Origin: Chondrosia reniformis
Lineage: Eukaryota > Porifera > Demospongiae > Chondrillida > Chondrillidae
Reading direction: 5' to 3'
NCBI GenBank assembly: GCA_947172415.1
Contig: OX359192.1
Coordinates: forward strand, 1,738,501 to 1,802,500
DNA length: 64,000 nt
Shown: in pieces, positions 47,745 through 58,849 of the stretch
Numbering within the stretch: the stretch's first letter is position 1
Layout of the letters: each line of letters begins with the position of its first letter
The notes under the pieces: model-generated
Told to the model about the DNA's origin: nothing
What the model saw: the letters and a program-made list of their open reading frames with translations, nothing else
Databases searched by the model: none
Program-made: the position numbers and the translations under genes

Positions 47745-49063
47745 ATGATATATCTGCTTGTCATTCTAGTGGAGCTTCTCACTGTATCTACTACTACTGC
47801 ACTCAAATCCAACCACCTAACAACTAGTAACAGAACTCAGGTTGTTCATAAGGTGAGTACAATATATATAAAGTAAAATGTACAAACTTTTGTTAATATA
47901 ATATATATAAATAATTTTTAAATAATGTTCATGTTTATATACATACTTCATAGAGAGCTGCAACAGTTCCATCTGCCACGTGTGATGGATCCAATGAAGA
48001 TGAACCTTTCTATAGCCCAACTACTCCTAACACTGTATGGATCTGTAAGAGCAGCAGATGGACTCCATTTAAGTGAGGAAGAGAGTCAGTCTTAGAACTA
48101 ATTACATACTCAAGTAGTATTAGGAGTCAGTGAAATTGAAGTCTTTAGGTGGAGAGAGATGTTTAGTTACTTTTTGGTAGCGTACTTACATTTATAATGA
48201 ATATCCTCCTTATGTCCAAACTCTGTACTCTCTTTTCTATTGCTACAGACTTGAGCCATCCATTGGGGACACTGCTGACTTTCCTGGTTCCTCTTGTAAA
48301 GATATTTTAGAATCTCACTCTTCAAACTGCTTCAGACCTGCCACTGATGGTCCCTACTGGGTGAGGGTGACTGATCAGTGCTCTGGGGTAGAACAGACCA
48401 TGCAGGTAATGTCTGTAACTGATGACCTCATAAAGGGGTCACATGACAGTTGTGTGTTGTAAGGAACAACCTTTTGTGGACCAATAGCTTAGAATTGTAA
48501 ATTTATACACTTGTGACATGTCATGCTACCACTTGCAGGTTCACTGTGACATGTCCACTTGTGGAGCAGGATGGTCACTAGTGTGGAAGCACAGTTACAT
48601 GGAGGTACTGCCACTCACACAACAGATGTACTACTTCAGTGACACCTTCAGGTCCTGTCAGGATCTCACAGCCGGTTGGTGCAATGTGGATCGGAAAGGT
48701 CGCTTCAATGCTGAAGAAATGATGATAGCAGCTTACCACAACAATCATCTGGTGTATGCTTACAGAGGTCGATACAATCACAACATTGACCATGAGTGGA
48801 GTGGAGGAATACTACTTGACCCCAAAATGTGTGTGGATCATTGTGCAAAGAGCCCGAATCCTGGTGTTATTCCTGCGCCAAGTGCAAATGATGTACAGTT
48901 ACTGGGTATTGCATTTGACAAGAAGACCCCTACAAACTACAGAGACAACTGTGATACATTCAGTAGAAGTTTTGACAACCCAAGAGAATGTCGTTGGCAT
49001 GATTGTCATTCTTCAAGTGAACTGCGCGACACTCAAATGACAATTGCTATCTATGTCCGTTAG
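47745..49063 (+). CDS. F6: FReD-like protein, intact, most diverged tail
   Basis: Exons 47745-47852, 47954-48072, 48249-48405 and 48539-49063 (302 aa). The signal peptide is MIYLLVILVELLTVS. The tail is the shortest and most altered: CAKSPNPGVIPAPSANDVQL, DKKTPTNYRDNCDTFSRSFD, and DCHSSSELRDTQMTIAIYVR, where the common CxLPTSISSQK stretch is replaced. All cysteines are kept. The upstream region (47560-47700) is shared with F9 and differs from classes A and B. Confidence 0.8.
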
Positions 49064-49204
49064 AGAAGCACATCAATAGTGACTCTTAACTTAATATATA
49101 GCTCATATATGCTTCTAGAGACTAATGTCTGAACATATATAATATAATATTCATATAGTGTTGCATCAATATAAACTACACATTATATCAATGAATTCAA
49201 TGAG

Positions 49205-49440
49205 TATTTAGATTTAGCACACACCTGTATGACATTGTCTCCAGCCCATGACAGATTTGAGACATTTTGAAAAACTTAGTGTTTGAGGAGGTCCAACTGG
49301 AAAGTCTTCATACTTTTAAGAGGCATCCTTCATTCCCAAATAGTCAATATCTCCTAACCAAGGTATCTGCTGTCCTGGATGAAAACTGACAAGATGAGGT
49401 TAGAGGGTTTTGAGTTTTTTCCTTCTGAGCCACTATACTT
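49205..49440 (-). pseudogene. Gene X long-exon fragment X6
   Basis: Only the long exon is recognisable on the minus strand (CCAAGGTATCTGCTGTCCTGG region and TCTCCAGCCCATGACAGATT), with no neighbouring exons. Confidence 0.5.
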
Positions 49441-49683
49441 AAGTAATTTACATATATTAAATAATTGTTATGCGAATTTTGTTATATATCAAAAATAAAC
49501 TGTTGGACTAAAACTATGTTAGTTAGTGAAAAGCATTTCGAATTTCTTTCTTCTACAGTTCAGATTTTAATCCTTTTGTGATAACATATACTGTATATAC
49601 TGTATATACACACGTACATACAAATATCTGTACAAAGCAATAAATATATAAGCAACCTCAAAAACTATTATTCAAATTATAAC

Positions 49684-50301
49684 AGATGGTGTATGCTTAC
49701 AGAGGTCGCTACAATCACAACATTGACCATGAGTGGAGTGGAGGAATACTGCTTGACCCTAAAGTGTGTGTGGATCATTGTCAATATCACATACGTTGCT
49801 GTTCCTCCAGCACCAAGTGATAATAGAGCAAGAGATATATGGCTACTGTGTATCGCATTTGACAAGGTGCATGTCTACCTCAAACTACAGAGGAAACTTT
49901 GATACATTCTGGATCCGCTTTGACAACCTAGAAGAATGTTGTTTGCACAATTGTTTCTGGCGTATGCCTACAGAGGTTGCTACAATCACAACATTGAACA
50001 TGAGTGGAGTGGAGGAATACTACTGGACCCCAAAGTGTGTGTGGATCATTGTGCATACACCCCAAGTGTTGGTGTTCCTCCAGCACCTATATAGTTCACA
50101 TGCTGGAAGTGATATACGATTACTGGGTATTAAATTGCATTTGATAAGGTGTCCCCTTAAGACTACAGAACAAACTGTGATACATTTAAAGGAAGCTTTG
50201 TCAACCCAGGAGATTGTCATTGGCATGATTATCATCTTCCAACAAGTATTTCCAGTCAGAAGTACAACACTCAAATAATAGTTGCTATTTATCTCCGTTA
50301 G
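49684..50301 (+). pseudogene. F7: two tandem fragments of exon 4
   Basis: The first fragment (49684-about 49958) and the second (about 49959-50301) both begin at the YAYRGRYNHN codons and contain the variable tail. Each has several frame disruptions, and the second continues to the normal end (CCGTTAG). Exons 1-3 are absent. The two tails differ from each other and from all intact copies. Confidence 0.7.
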
Positions 50302-51048
50302 CTGTCAGAGAAGGACATGCATCAGGAGTGATATTTGACCTATTATAAGGCTCATGTGTGCATGTATTGCATAGGTAACTAATCCATTACAGTGTTGTGT
50401 TTATATATAGAAAAGATAGCTATATATAATTAATATACGTTACAATTTGGATTCATTGAGACTAATTAACTACATATATAAAATGGATTTGATGTACGTA
50501 AGTTAATATGCATTAGTAGTGGCTGCATGGGACTTGTGACACACTTTTGGACAGTGTCATCTATATACACATTTTAGAATGATCTTGTAATGCAAATAAG
50601 GAATTCGTGCTGTTTTACATATTCAGCTTATTACTTCAACCTCACTGTATGAGAAATGTACAACAGTCATATGATGTAGTGTATATATATATCTGTATAA
50701 AATCCCTTGAGGAAATATATTTATAGATATGCATAAAAGTTCAATTTTGCACATTTCATTATCAGAAAACCATATGGTGTTTGTACATATATGTACATAG
50801 TAAGTGCTGTATATAGTTTAATGATGAAGTGGATTTTTAATAAAATTACTTATATCAAGTTATACTACAATGCTATAGGCAGCAAAGCGTAAAAGTGTTA
50901 GTGCTTTTTTAACTTAATTACCAAAGGACACATTGTGGTGTATATTAAGGGTACAATCTTTATAATTGTGAGGGAGAGAGCAATCAGTATACTGCTAAAA
51001 CGTTTAACATTTTAAAAGAAGAGACAGCTGCAAAAGACCTATTTGGAC
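50302..51048. other. F7-F8 spacer
   Basis: AT-rich 3' flank of F7, then an F8 upstream region from about 50640 that matches the F4 upstream region (40390-40800), including the class A element near 50930. No other gene. Confidence 0.4.
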
Positions 51049-52481
51049 ATGATATTCCTGCTTGTTATTCTAGTGGAGCTTCTCACTGTATCTACTAGTA
51101 CTGCACTCAAATCCAACCACCTAACAACTAGTAACAGAACTCAGGTTGTTCACAAGGTGAGTATAATATAAAGTAAAGGTGAGTATAATATAAAGTAAAA
51201 TGTACAAAATTTTGTTAATATAATATAATATAAATAGTTTATTTTCTTCATGTTCATGTTTATATACGTACTTCATATATAGAGAGTTGCAACGGTTCCA
51301 TCTGCCACATGCAATGGATCCAATGAAGATGAACCTTTCTATAGCCCAACTACTCCTAACACTGTATGGATCTGTAAGAGCAGCAGATGGACTCCATTTA
51401 AGTGAGGAAGACAGTCAGTCTTAGAACTAATTGCTTATGCAAGTTGTATTAGGAGTCAGTGAAGTATTTGAAGTGAAGTCTTTTGTGAATTAAGAGAGAT
51501 TTATATACTTCTTGGTAGCATATAATGTATGCCCAAACTGAAGTTGAAATCTTTTGAGAGAAGTTTAGTTACTTTTTGGTTGTGTATACACGTATACGTA
51601 TATATATTTAAACATCTATACATGTATGTACAAATTCTGTATCTATTGCTACAGAATTGAGCCATCCATTGGGGACACTGCTGACTTTCCTGGTTCCTCT
51701 TGTAAAGATATTTTAGAATCTCACTCTTCAAACTGCTTCAGACCTGCCACTGATGGTCCCTACTGGGTGAGGGTGACTGATCAGTGCTCTGAGGTAGAAC
51801 AGACCATGCAGGTAATGTCTGTAACTGATGACCTCATAAAGGGATCACATGACACTTGTGTGTTGTAAGGAACAACCTTTTGTGGACCAATATCTTAGAA
51901 TTGTAAACTCATGCACTTGTGACATGTCATGCTACCACTTGCAGGTTCACTGTGACATGTCCACTTGTGGAGGAGGATGGTCACTAGTGTGGAAGCACAG
52001 TTACATGGAGGTACTGCCACTCACACAACAGATGTACTACTTCAGTGACACCTTCAGGTCCTGTCAGGATATCACAGCTGGTTGGTGCAATGTGGATCGG
52101 AAAGGTCGCTTCAATGCTGAAGAAATGATGATAGCAGCCTACCACAACAATCATCTGGTGTATGCTTACAGAGGTCGCTACAATCACAACATTGACCATG
52201 AGTGGAGTGGAGGAATACTACTTGACCCCAAAGTGTGTGTGGATCGTTGTCAACAACACGTTGGTGTTCCTCAAGCACCTAGTTATCTAAATGATGATAT
52301 ACGATTACTGGGTATTGCATTTGACAAGAAGACCCCTACAGACTACAGAGCAAACTGTGATACATTTAAAATCAGCTTTGACAACCCAATAGATTGTCGT
52401 TGGCATGATTGTTATCTTCCAACAAGTATTTCTAGTGAAAAGCGCAATACTCAAATGACAGTTGCTATCTATGTCCGTTAG
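51049..52481 (+). CDS. F8: FReD-like protein, intact
   Basis: Exons 51049-51156, 51283-51401, 51655-51811 and 51945-52481 (306 aa). Exon 2 has RVATVPSATCNGS where other copies have RAATV and CDG. Exon 3 begins IEPS instead of LEPS. Tail: CVDRCQQHVGVPQAPSYLND, DKKTPTDYRANCDTF, KISFDNPIDCRW, SSEKRNTQ. Intron 3 happens to stay open in one frame, so an unspliced reading frame exists there, but the donor (CAG|GTAATG) and acceptor (CTTGCAG) are identical to the other copies. A 26-bp duplication follows the exon 1 donor. Confidence 0.8.
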
Positions 52482-52779
52482 CTCTCAGAGAAGGACATCA
52501 GAATTTATTGAAGATGCATGAATGCATGTTCATAATAATGTAGGCAACTAATTCTTATTATGCAGAATTCATAAAAAATTATGTACTAGCAGTACATGAC
52601 TCTTATATATAGTTAACACATGCCTTTATTATACTGATCATATATACTTCCCATACAGTATTAGTTCAAACATGCAATTCAAAAGTTATTTCATCAGTGT
52701 ATAATACATGTATTTCAGGACAGCTAGACAGATATGATATGATCATGATCATATCTGCACATGCTGTGGTATTAACCAC

Positions 52780-53275
52780 ATAAGACCCATTGTATAAGAA
52801 GGCTAGCTCTTTAAATGCATGAGACCCATTGTATAAGAAGCCTAGCTCTTTAACCGCATGCTGAGACCCATTGTATAAGAAGGCTAGCTCTTTAACCGCA
52901 TGCTGAGACCCATTTTAAGAAGGCTATATAGCTCTTTAACTGCATGAGATCCATTGTCAAACTAATTAATGACATATATAGAGTGCTGTTCTATAGTTGA
53001 AAAATATTTTCTTGAAAAACCATAAAAGTTGTATTTTATCACTTATATGATGTACGTATGTACGTAATGTACGTACGCATGCGGTTAAAGAGCTAGCCTT
53101 CTTATATAATGGGTCTCATGCATGTGGTTAAAGAGCTAGCCTTCTTATATAATAGGTCTCATGCATGTGGTTAAAGAGCTAGCCTTCTTATATAATGGGT
53201 CTCATGCATGTGGTTAAAGAGCTAGCCTTCTTATATAATGGGTCTCATGCATGCGGTTAAAGAGCTAGCCTATAT
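52780..53275. repeat. Inverted pair of short tandem arrays (45-bp unit)
   Basis: Four to five units containing GACCCATTGTATAAGAAGGC and TAGCTCTTTAACCGCATG (52780-52958) are followed, after about 118 bp, by five inverted units (53077-53275). The arms could form one long hairpin. The central spacer contains a piece similar to the H/R repeats near 29030 (ATAAAAGTTGTATTTTAT). Confidence 0.85.
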
Positions 53276-53584
53276 AGCTAGCTTATAGCACAGTGGTAAA
53301 CTTGAGTTTTATGACGAATTTTTACTACGAATTACTAAGCCCATAAGCCGGGGCCGCAACCCTTTCTTCAACGCCGCGATGGCGAGACTAAGTGAGTCCA
53401 ATGTAGGTGTTAAAACGGTTAATAATTTTCTTGTTTATAATGTACGTACGTATACGTATATATACACACTGTGTACTGTATATACTACAGAATACCACAT
53501 GTATATAACACTATGAAAGACCTAAGTGTACATATACACTGGTTCAGTCAATAATAGAATGCTAAAATAATTATATACACATGT

Positions 53585-53830
53585 GTTATAAACTGTTAGA
53601 TTTAGCACATACCTGTATGACATTGTCCCCAGCCCACAAGAGATTTGGGACATTCTGAAAACTTATAGTGTTTGAGGAGGCCCAACTGGAAAGTTTTCAT
53701 ATAGGTATCCTTCATTCAAGCTCTCTAAAACAAAGCTGACAAGATTAGATTGAGAAAAGAGTGTTTTTAGTTTTTATCTTTCTGAGCCACTGTACATAAG
53801 GGTGGCCATAGCTCCCCTGCAACAAGAAAA
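53585..53830 (-). pseudogene. Gene X long-exon fragment X8
   Basis: Degraded minus-strand copy of the long exon (GGGACATTCTGAAAACTTAT, GGCCCAACTGGAAAGTTTTC). It is followed by the same sequence that precedes F6, so it was duplicated together with F9. Confidence 0.45.
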
Positions 53831-54041
53831 TTCCATATAAAAATTGTTATGCAGATTTTGTTATCAAAAATAGCAGCCCTTAAAAATGTAGAACCAATAT
53901 TATGTTAGTTAGTGAAAAGCATCATGCTTAAGTTTCTTTCTTCTACAGTTCATATTTCAATGATTTTGTGATGACATAATATGTACATATAAACATATGT
54001 AAAAAGCAATAGATAAGCAACTTCAATAACTGTACTATATA

Positions 54042-54220
54042 CAGTGGAATCACATTATAGTGAAGCTTAAAGGGGACCAAAATAAATTCCTTATATCGAA
54101 TATTCTCTATATTGAATGTATATAGTAGTATATATACAACTTTTGCTGGGGCTAGCACAGTATACTTCACTATACTGAGACATTCACTATAAGGGATTTT
54201 GTTATAATGAGATTCTACTG
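54042..54220. mobile_element. pogo/Tigger-like MITE upstream of F9
   Basis: Same termini as 47397-47537 with about 38 bp more internal sequence. The right flanking TA has mutated to TT. The position relative to the F9 start equals that in F6. Confidence 0.75.
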
Positions 54221-54427
54221 TTTGTAGTTTATCATGCAAAATTTACACTAGCACTCAAATTGGCTTTGCCAAGCATGATTCTCTGTTTACACTTGACATA
54301 AGTTGGTTTAAGTCTGAATTCTCTTTATATACTTTGTTGCTAAGGAGAGAGTATCAGTTTTATATACATAGCTGGAGAAAGTTAAACTTTTTAAGAGAAG
54401 AAACGACTGCAAAGAACTACATTGAAC

Positions 54428-55768
54428 ATGATATATCTGCTTGTCATTCTAGTGGAGCTTCTCACTGTATCTACTACTACTACTGCACTCAACTCCAACC
54501 ACCTAACAACTAGTAACAGAACTCAGGTAGTTCACAAGGTGAGTAGAAGGCTATGTATAAAGGATGATATAAATCTAGCTAGCTAAACATCTTAATTGGC
54601 TGCTTCCTAAAGATGGTTGCTGTAGCTATTATTTTGTTCATGTTTATCTATGTTCATAGAGAGCTGCAACAGTTCCATCTGCTACATGTGATGGATCCAA
54701 CAAAGATGGACCTTTCTATAGCCCAACTACTCCTACACTGTATGGATCTGTAAGAGCAGCAGATGGACTCCATTTAAGTGAGAGTCTTAGAACTAATTAC
54801 TTATGCAAGTTGTATTAGGAGTCAGTGAAGTTTTGTGATGAGAGATGTTTAATTACTTCTTGGTAGTGTACAAGTTTATAAATGAATCCTCCTTATGTCC
54901 AAACTCTGTACTCTCGTTTCTATTGCTACAGACTTGAGCCATCCATTGAGGACACTGCTGACTTTCCTGGTTTCCTGGTTCCTCTTGTAAAGATATTTTA
55001 GAATCTCACTCTTCAAACTGCTTCAGACCTGCCACTGATGGTCCCTACTGGGTGAGGGTGACTGATCAGTGCTCTGAGGTAGAACAGACCATGCAGGTAA
55101 TGTCTGTAACTGATGACCTCATAAAGGGGTCACATGACACTTGTGTGTTGTAAGGAACAACCTTTTGTAGACCAATATCTTAGAATTGAAAACTCATGCA
55201 CTTGTGACATGTCATGCTACCACTTGCAGGTTCACTGTGACATGTCCACTTGTGGAGGAGGATGGTCACTAGTGTGGAAGCACAGTTACATGGTGGTACT
55301 GCCACTCACACAACAGATGTACTACTTCAGTGACACCTTCAGGTCCTGTCAGGATATCACAGCTGGTTGGTGCAATGTGGATCGGAAAGGTCGCTTCAAT
55401 GCTGAAGAAATGATGATAGCAGCCTACCACAACAATCATCTGGTGTATGCTTACAGAGGTCGCTACAATCACAACATTGACCATGGTGGAGTGGAGGAAT
55501 ACTACTTGACCCCAAAGTGTGTGTGGATCATTGTACACAACAATTTGGTGTTCCTCCTGCACCTAGTGACCATCAGATGAGGGATGTGAGGCTATTAGGG
55601 ATTGCATTTGACAGGCAGTCTCCTTTAAACTACAGACACAATTGTGATACAATTCAAGAGAGCTTTGACAACCCAGCAGATTGTCGTTGGTGGGATTGTT
55701 ATCTTCCAACAAGTATTTCAAACAAAGATCTCAACACCCAAATGACCGTTGCCATCTATATCCGTTAA
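54428..55768 (+). pseudogene. F9: FReD-like copy with several frameshifts
   Basis: Exons 54428-54538, 54660-about 54777, about 54942-55096 and 55230-55768 are recognisable with good splice sites. Exon 2 lacks one base (CCTACACTG for CCTAACACTG), exon 3 has an 8-bp duplication (TTCCTGGT) and exon 4 lacks one base at GACCATGGTGG. The tail is well conserved and distinctive (CTQQFGVPPAPSDHQMRDVR, DRQSPLNYRHNCDTI, CRWWDCYLP, SNKDLNTQ), which suggests recent decay or use as a conversion donor. Confidence 0.8.
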
Positions 55769-56095
55769 CTGTCAGAGAAGGATATCAGAATTCGAATAAA
55801 TTCTTGTATTTTGCATGCAACTATATAATACTATGTAACTCAGCAAAATTTGGATGAACTGAGGTTAACAGTATATAATACTAATGATAAAAAGAGGATT
55901 TGATGGATCAGATGTAAATTAGAATGTCTGCATGTGGCTGCACAGGTTTGTGACACACACTTTGGGATCATGCACATGTCATCTATAGATTATAATGTGG
56001 TAAATAGCTTTCACACATCTGTAGTGTTGAATATGTAATTAAAAGAATACATTACATGTACATTGGTTAATTGGATTGGAAATTTAAAGGATCTG
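55769..56095. other. F9 3' flank
   Basis: AT-rich sequence resembling the 3' flanks of the other F genes. No gene or array is seen. Confidence 0.35.
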
Positions 56096-56450
56096 AGCAT
56101 AGACTATTATGTCATCATCATTGAACTCTGGATATTACCCCTGCCCACTCATGTCCCCTGAGGAGCACCATGAGCTAATGGGCAGAACCGAAGTTCGCTT
56201 GATAGAAACCAGAGTCTCCCCCTAGCTACTCAAAAAGATGGTCGAGCCATAGACAGCTGTTTTGTCCTTATTAGGACTCATTAGTATGGCATACGATGGA
56301 AGTTTGAGTGGCTAGTCTGCCCATTAGCTCATTGACTCCTCGATCAGGGGACATGAGTAGGCAGGGGTAATATCCAGAGTTCATTGATGATGACATCGAT
56401 GCTTTAAGATTGGCTATAGATCTTAAAGTTCCCCTATTTTTTTTCCATAT
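56096..56450. mobile_element. Longer foldback element of family M1
   Basis: Inverted arms (ACTCTGGATATTACCCCTGC, TCATGTCCCCTGAG at the left; the same inverted at the right, ending CCCCTATTTTTT) match the element at 18018-18250, with about 120 bp of extra centre (CCATAGACAGCTGTTTTGTC). Confidence 0.75.
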
Positions 56451-57003
56451 AGACTATTAGTCTTATATATATATAAGACTAATAGACTATAGACTATATA
56501 TACGAGCACTATATACAGTACAAGTTACAATATACTAAGGTAATCTAATATAATATAATATAATATAATTAATTAATTCATATGGCTCCAAGAAAGGACT
56601 TAGAAACAAAATGGGCATATCATCATAAAGTTTAGGGTATAAAACTCATTTTAAATTAAGGGATTTTTAATTTAGGCCTCCGTTTGTTATAAAACAGAGG
56701 ACAAAGTCTGCATATAAAAGGCCATAGGACTATAGAAAACCTATGGGAAATTTATATGCAAACAATGTGTTATATTGATAAAAAATTTCAATTTGTCAGA
56801 TAACTGTGAAATCAACATATATCATGGTACATGTGTATAAGAAACGTCTGACGAAGTTTTGCTTAATTAAATGAGCAAAATAATCAAGATATAATGAAGA
56901 ATTCAAAGTTACGATTGCGCAAGCTGGTGATGTATTGTGATGTTTTTCTAATGCGTCACCAACACCTTCGTATGTCGCTCCGTACACACATTTTGTGAAT
57001 CAT

Positions 57004-57024
57004 GTGACGTTGCGTAAACGTCAC
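57004..57024. promoter_or_regulatory. Palindromic TGACGT site in a GC-richer island
   Basis: GTGACGTT and AACGTCAC face each other across 5 bp, giving two CRE-like TGACGT half sites. The surrounding 56.95-57.2 kb is less AT-rich and holds a short frame starting at 57064 (MTSRRSPTRRSYRTGEL, RS-rich). It may be a stranded promoter and first exon. Confidence 0.25.
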
Positions 57025-57287
57025 CGACTCGTTGCTAAAGAAGATCATCCTTCGAGAACGGCTATGACAAGTCGACGCTCTCCTACGAGAAGGAGCTACC
57101 GAACAGGCGAGTTGTAGCGAAGGTTAGATAAAGCGTTTTTGTATACGTTCCCGTCAAGTTTGAGGCAGAGTTGTTCCTATATTGATGCGAAAGACTGGAT
57201 TCGTTTGGTCGACCGTATTACTTTGGTAATTTAAACTCTGCCTTCTCTTCTTACGTTATCTGTTAATATTTTTACTTGTCCATGTGT

Positions 57288-57486
57288 AGGAATTAGGAGT
57301 GTTTGTTGCGATCATTACGAGAATAAAGCTTTGTTGAGTGTCAGCAACATGAATTTACTAATTTCCTATTTATACTGAATTGTATTCCCACTCCTCATAT
57401 ATTGCTGATGCATGAAGACCTCTGGGTCGAAACGTCCAGAATTAGTAAATTCATATTGCTGACTTTCAACTAGGCTTTATTCTTAT
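57288..57486 (+). repeat. H-type element, copy 3
   Basis: Arms GTCAGCAACATGAATTTACT and the inverted counterpart near 57437-57470 enclose GATGCATGAAGACC-TCTG-GGTCGAAACGTCC. The left end (GGAATTAGGAGTGTTTGTTG) matches copy 1 at 10387. This copy has CAT inserted in the CTGATGA motif. Confidence 0.55.
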
Positions 57487-57526
57487 CCATGTTAGAACGT
57501 TTTCCATGTGTACTACATACAGTAAC

Positions 57527-58730
57527 GAAATTGCTTATAGCGAATGTCTATAAGTATAGTGAAATACTTTGTTAGCTAATTACACTCAAGTACACTACAC
57601 AGTGTAAGTTACTAGCAAATATATAAAATATTAAATTACAATCAAATACTACACAGTACAAGTTACAAATTTAAGAGATCCAAGTCACTATGTAATATTA
57701 AAATTACAATCAAGTACTAGCTACACAGTGCAAGTTACAAATTTAAAGAGATCCAAGTGACCCCTAGGATAATCAGTATTTTAAACAGTACAAGACTTTA
57801 GTCACACTAGTACTGTTGCAGGCTTTGAAATCCTCAACTACTGCATAGAGAGTAGTAGTTGATACAGATCATCCAATTGCAAGGTAGAACACATGGCCTA
57901 CCAATTACCTTTTCACACCTTAGTATAGACTGAAGATGATGCATCTGCATGCCATATATCAACAAAGGCCTCAGTATTAAAGGGGTCTCAGCTAATAACC
58001 ACAGCAGATTTGATTTGCCTTGTGAGGGAGCTAAGAACACCGACGGTTGGTTGCATGCATTGGCATAATCAACAGGGTTAGAGACCATTTTGTAACTTGT
58101 ACACAAGGGACATCATATATGTATATAAAGGCCTTGGCCTTTTATGTCCCTTGTGTACAAGTTACAAAATGGTCTCTAACCCTGTTGATTATGCCAATGC
58201 ATGCAACCAACCGTCGGTGTTCTTAGCTCCCTCACAAGGCAAATCAAATCTGCTGTGGTTATTAGCTGAGACCCCTTTAATACTGAAGCCTTTGTTGATA
58301 TATGGCATGCAGATGCATCATCTTCAGTCTATACTAAGGTGTGAAAAGGTAATTGGTAGGCCATGTGTTCTACCTTGCAATTGGATGATCTGTATCAACT
58401 ACTACTCTCTATGCAGTAGTTGAGGATTTCAAAGCCTGCAACAGTACTAGTGTGACTAAAGTCTTGTACTGTTTAAAATACTGATTATCCTAGGGGTCAC
58501 TTGGATCTCTTTAAATTTGTAACTTGCACTGTGTAGCTAGTACTTGATTGTAATTTTAATATTACATAGTCACTTGGATCTCTTAAATTTGTAACTTGTA
58601 CTGTGTAGTACTTGATTGTAATTTAATATTTTATATATTTGCTAGTAACTTGCACTGTGTAGTGTACTTGAGTGTAATTAGCTAACAAAGTATTTCACTA
58701 TACTTATAGACATTCGCTATAAGCAATTTC
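57527..58730. mobile_element. 1.2-kb near-perfect palindrome with pogo-like ends
   Basis: Two arms of about 585 bp, almost identical in inverted orientation around a centre near 58128. The termini (GAAATTGCTTATAGCGAATG and CTATACTTATAGACATTCGC) resemble the inner TIR of the pogo-like MITEs at 47397 and 54042. Each arm carries the same frame of about 90 codons (VDYANACNQPSVFLAPSQGK, LLWLLAETPLIL), mirrored at 57834-58106 (-) and 58097-58423 (+). I do not recognise the protein. It is either a foldback transposon or a recent inverted duplication captured between pogo-like ends. Confidence 0.8.
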
Positions 58731-58782
58731 ATATTATTTTAAATATTAATTTCGAGGCAGATCAAATGCATTGTATATATAC

Positions 58783-58848
58783 AAATATACCCCTCCTACT
58801 TTCTACATGGGGTACTGGACCCCATGTAGAGAGTGGGAGGGGTATATT
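58783..58848. repeat. Strong 66-bp hairpin
   Basis: AAATATACCCCTCC and TACATGGGGT pair with ACCCCATGTA and GGAGGGGTATATTT around a loop of about 5 bases (ACTGG), with only minor mismatches. It could be a tiny foldback element or a small-RNA precursor. Confidence 0.6.
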
Positions 58849-58849
58849 T

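Noticed and set aside
51849-52481. Unspliced frame through intron 3 of F8 as a separate gene start
   Set aside because: Intron 3 is open by chance. Its splice sites are identical to those of the other copies, where stops occur.
57064-57117. Short RS-rich frame (MTSRRSPTRRSYRTGEL) as a splicing-factor gene
   Set aside because: Only 17 codons before a stop, with no downstream exon. Mentioned only with the regulatory island.
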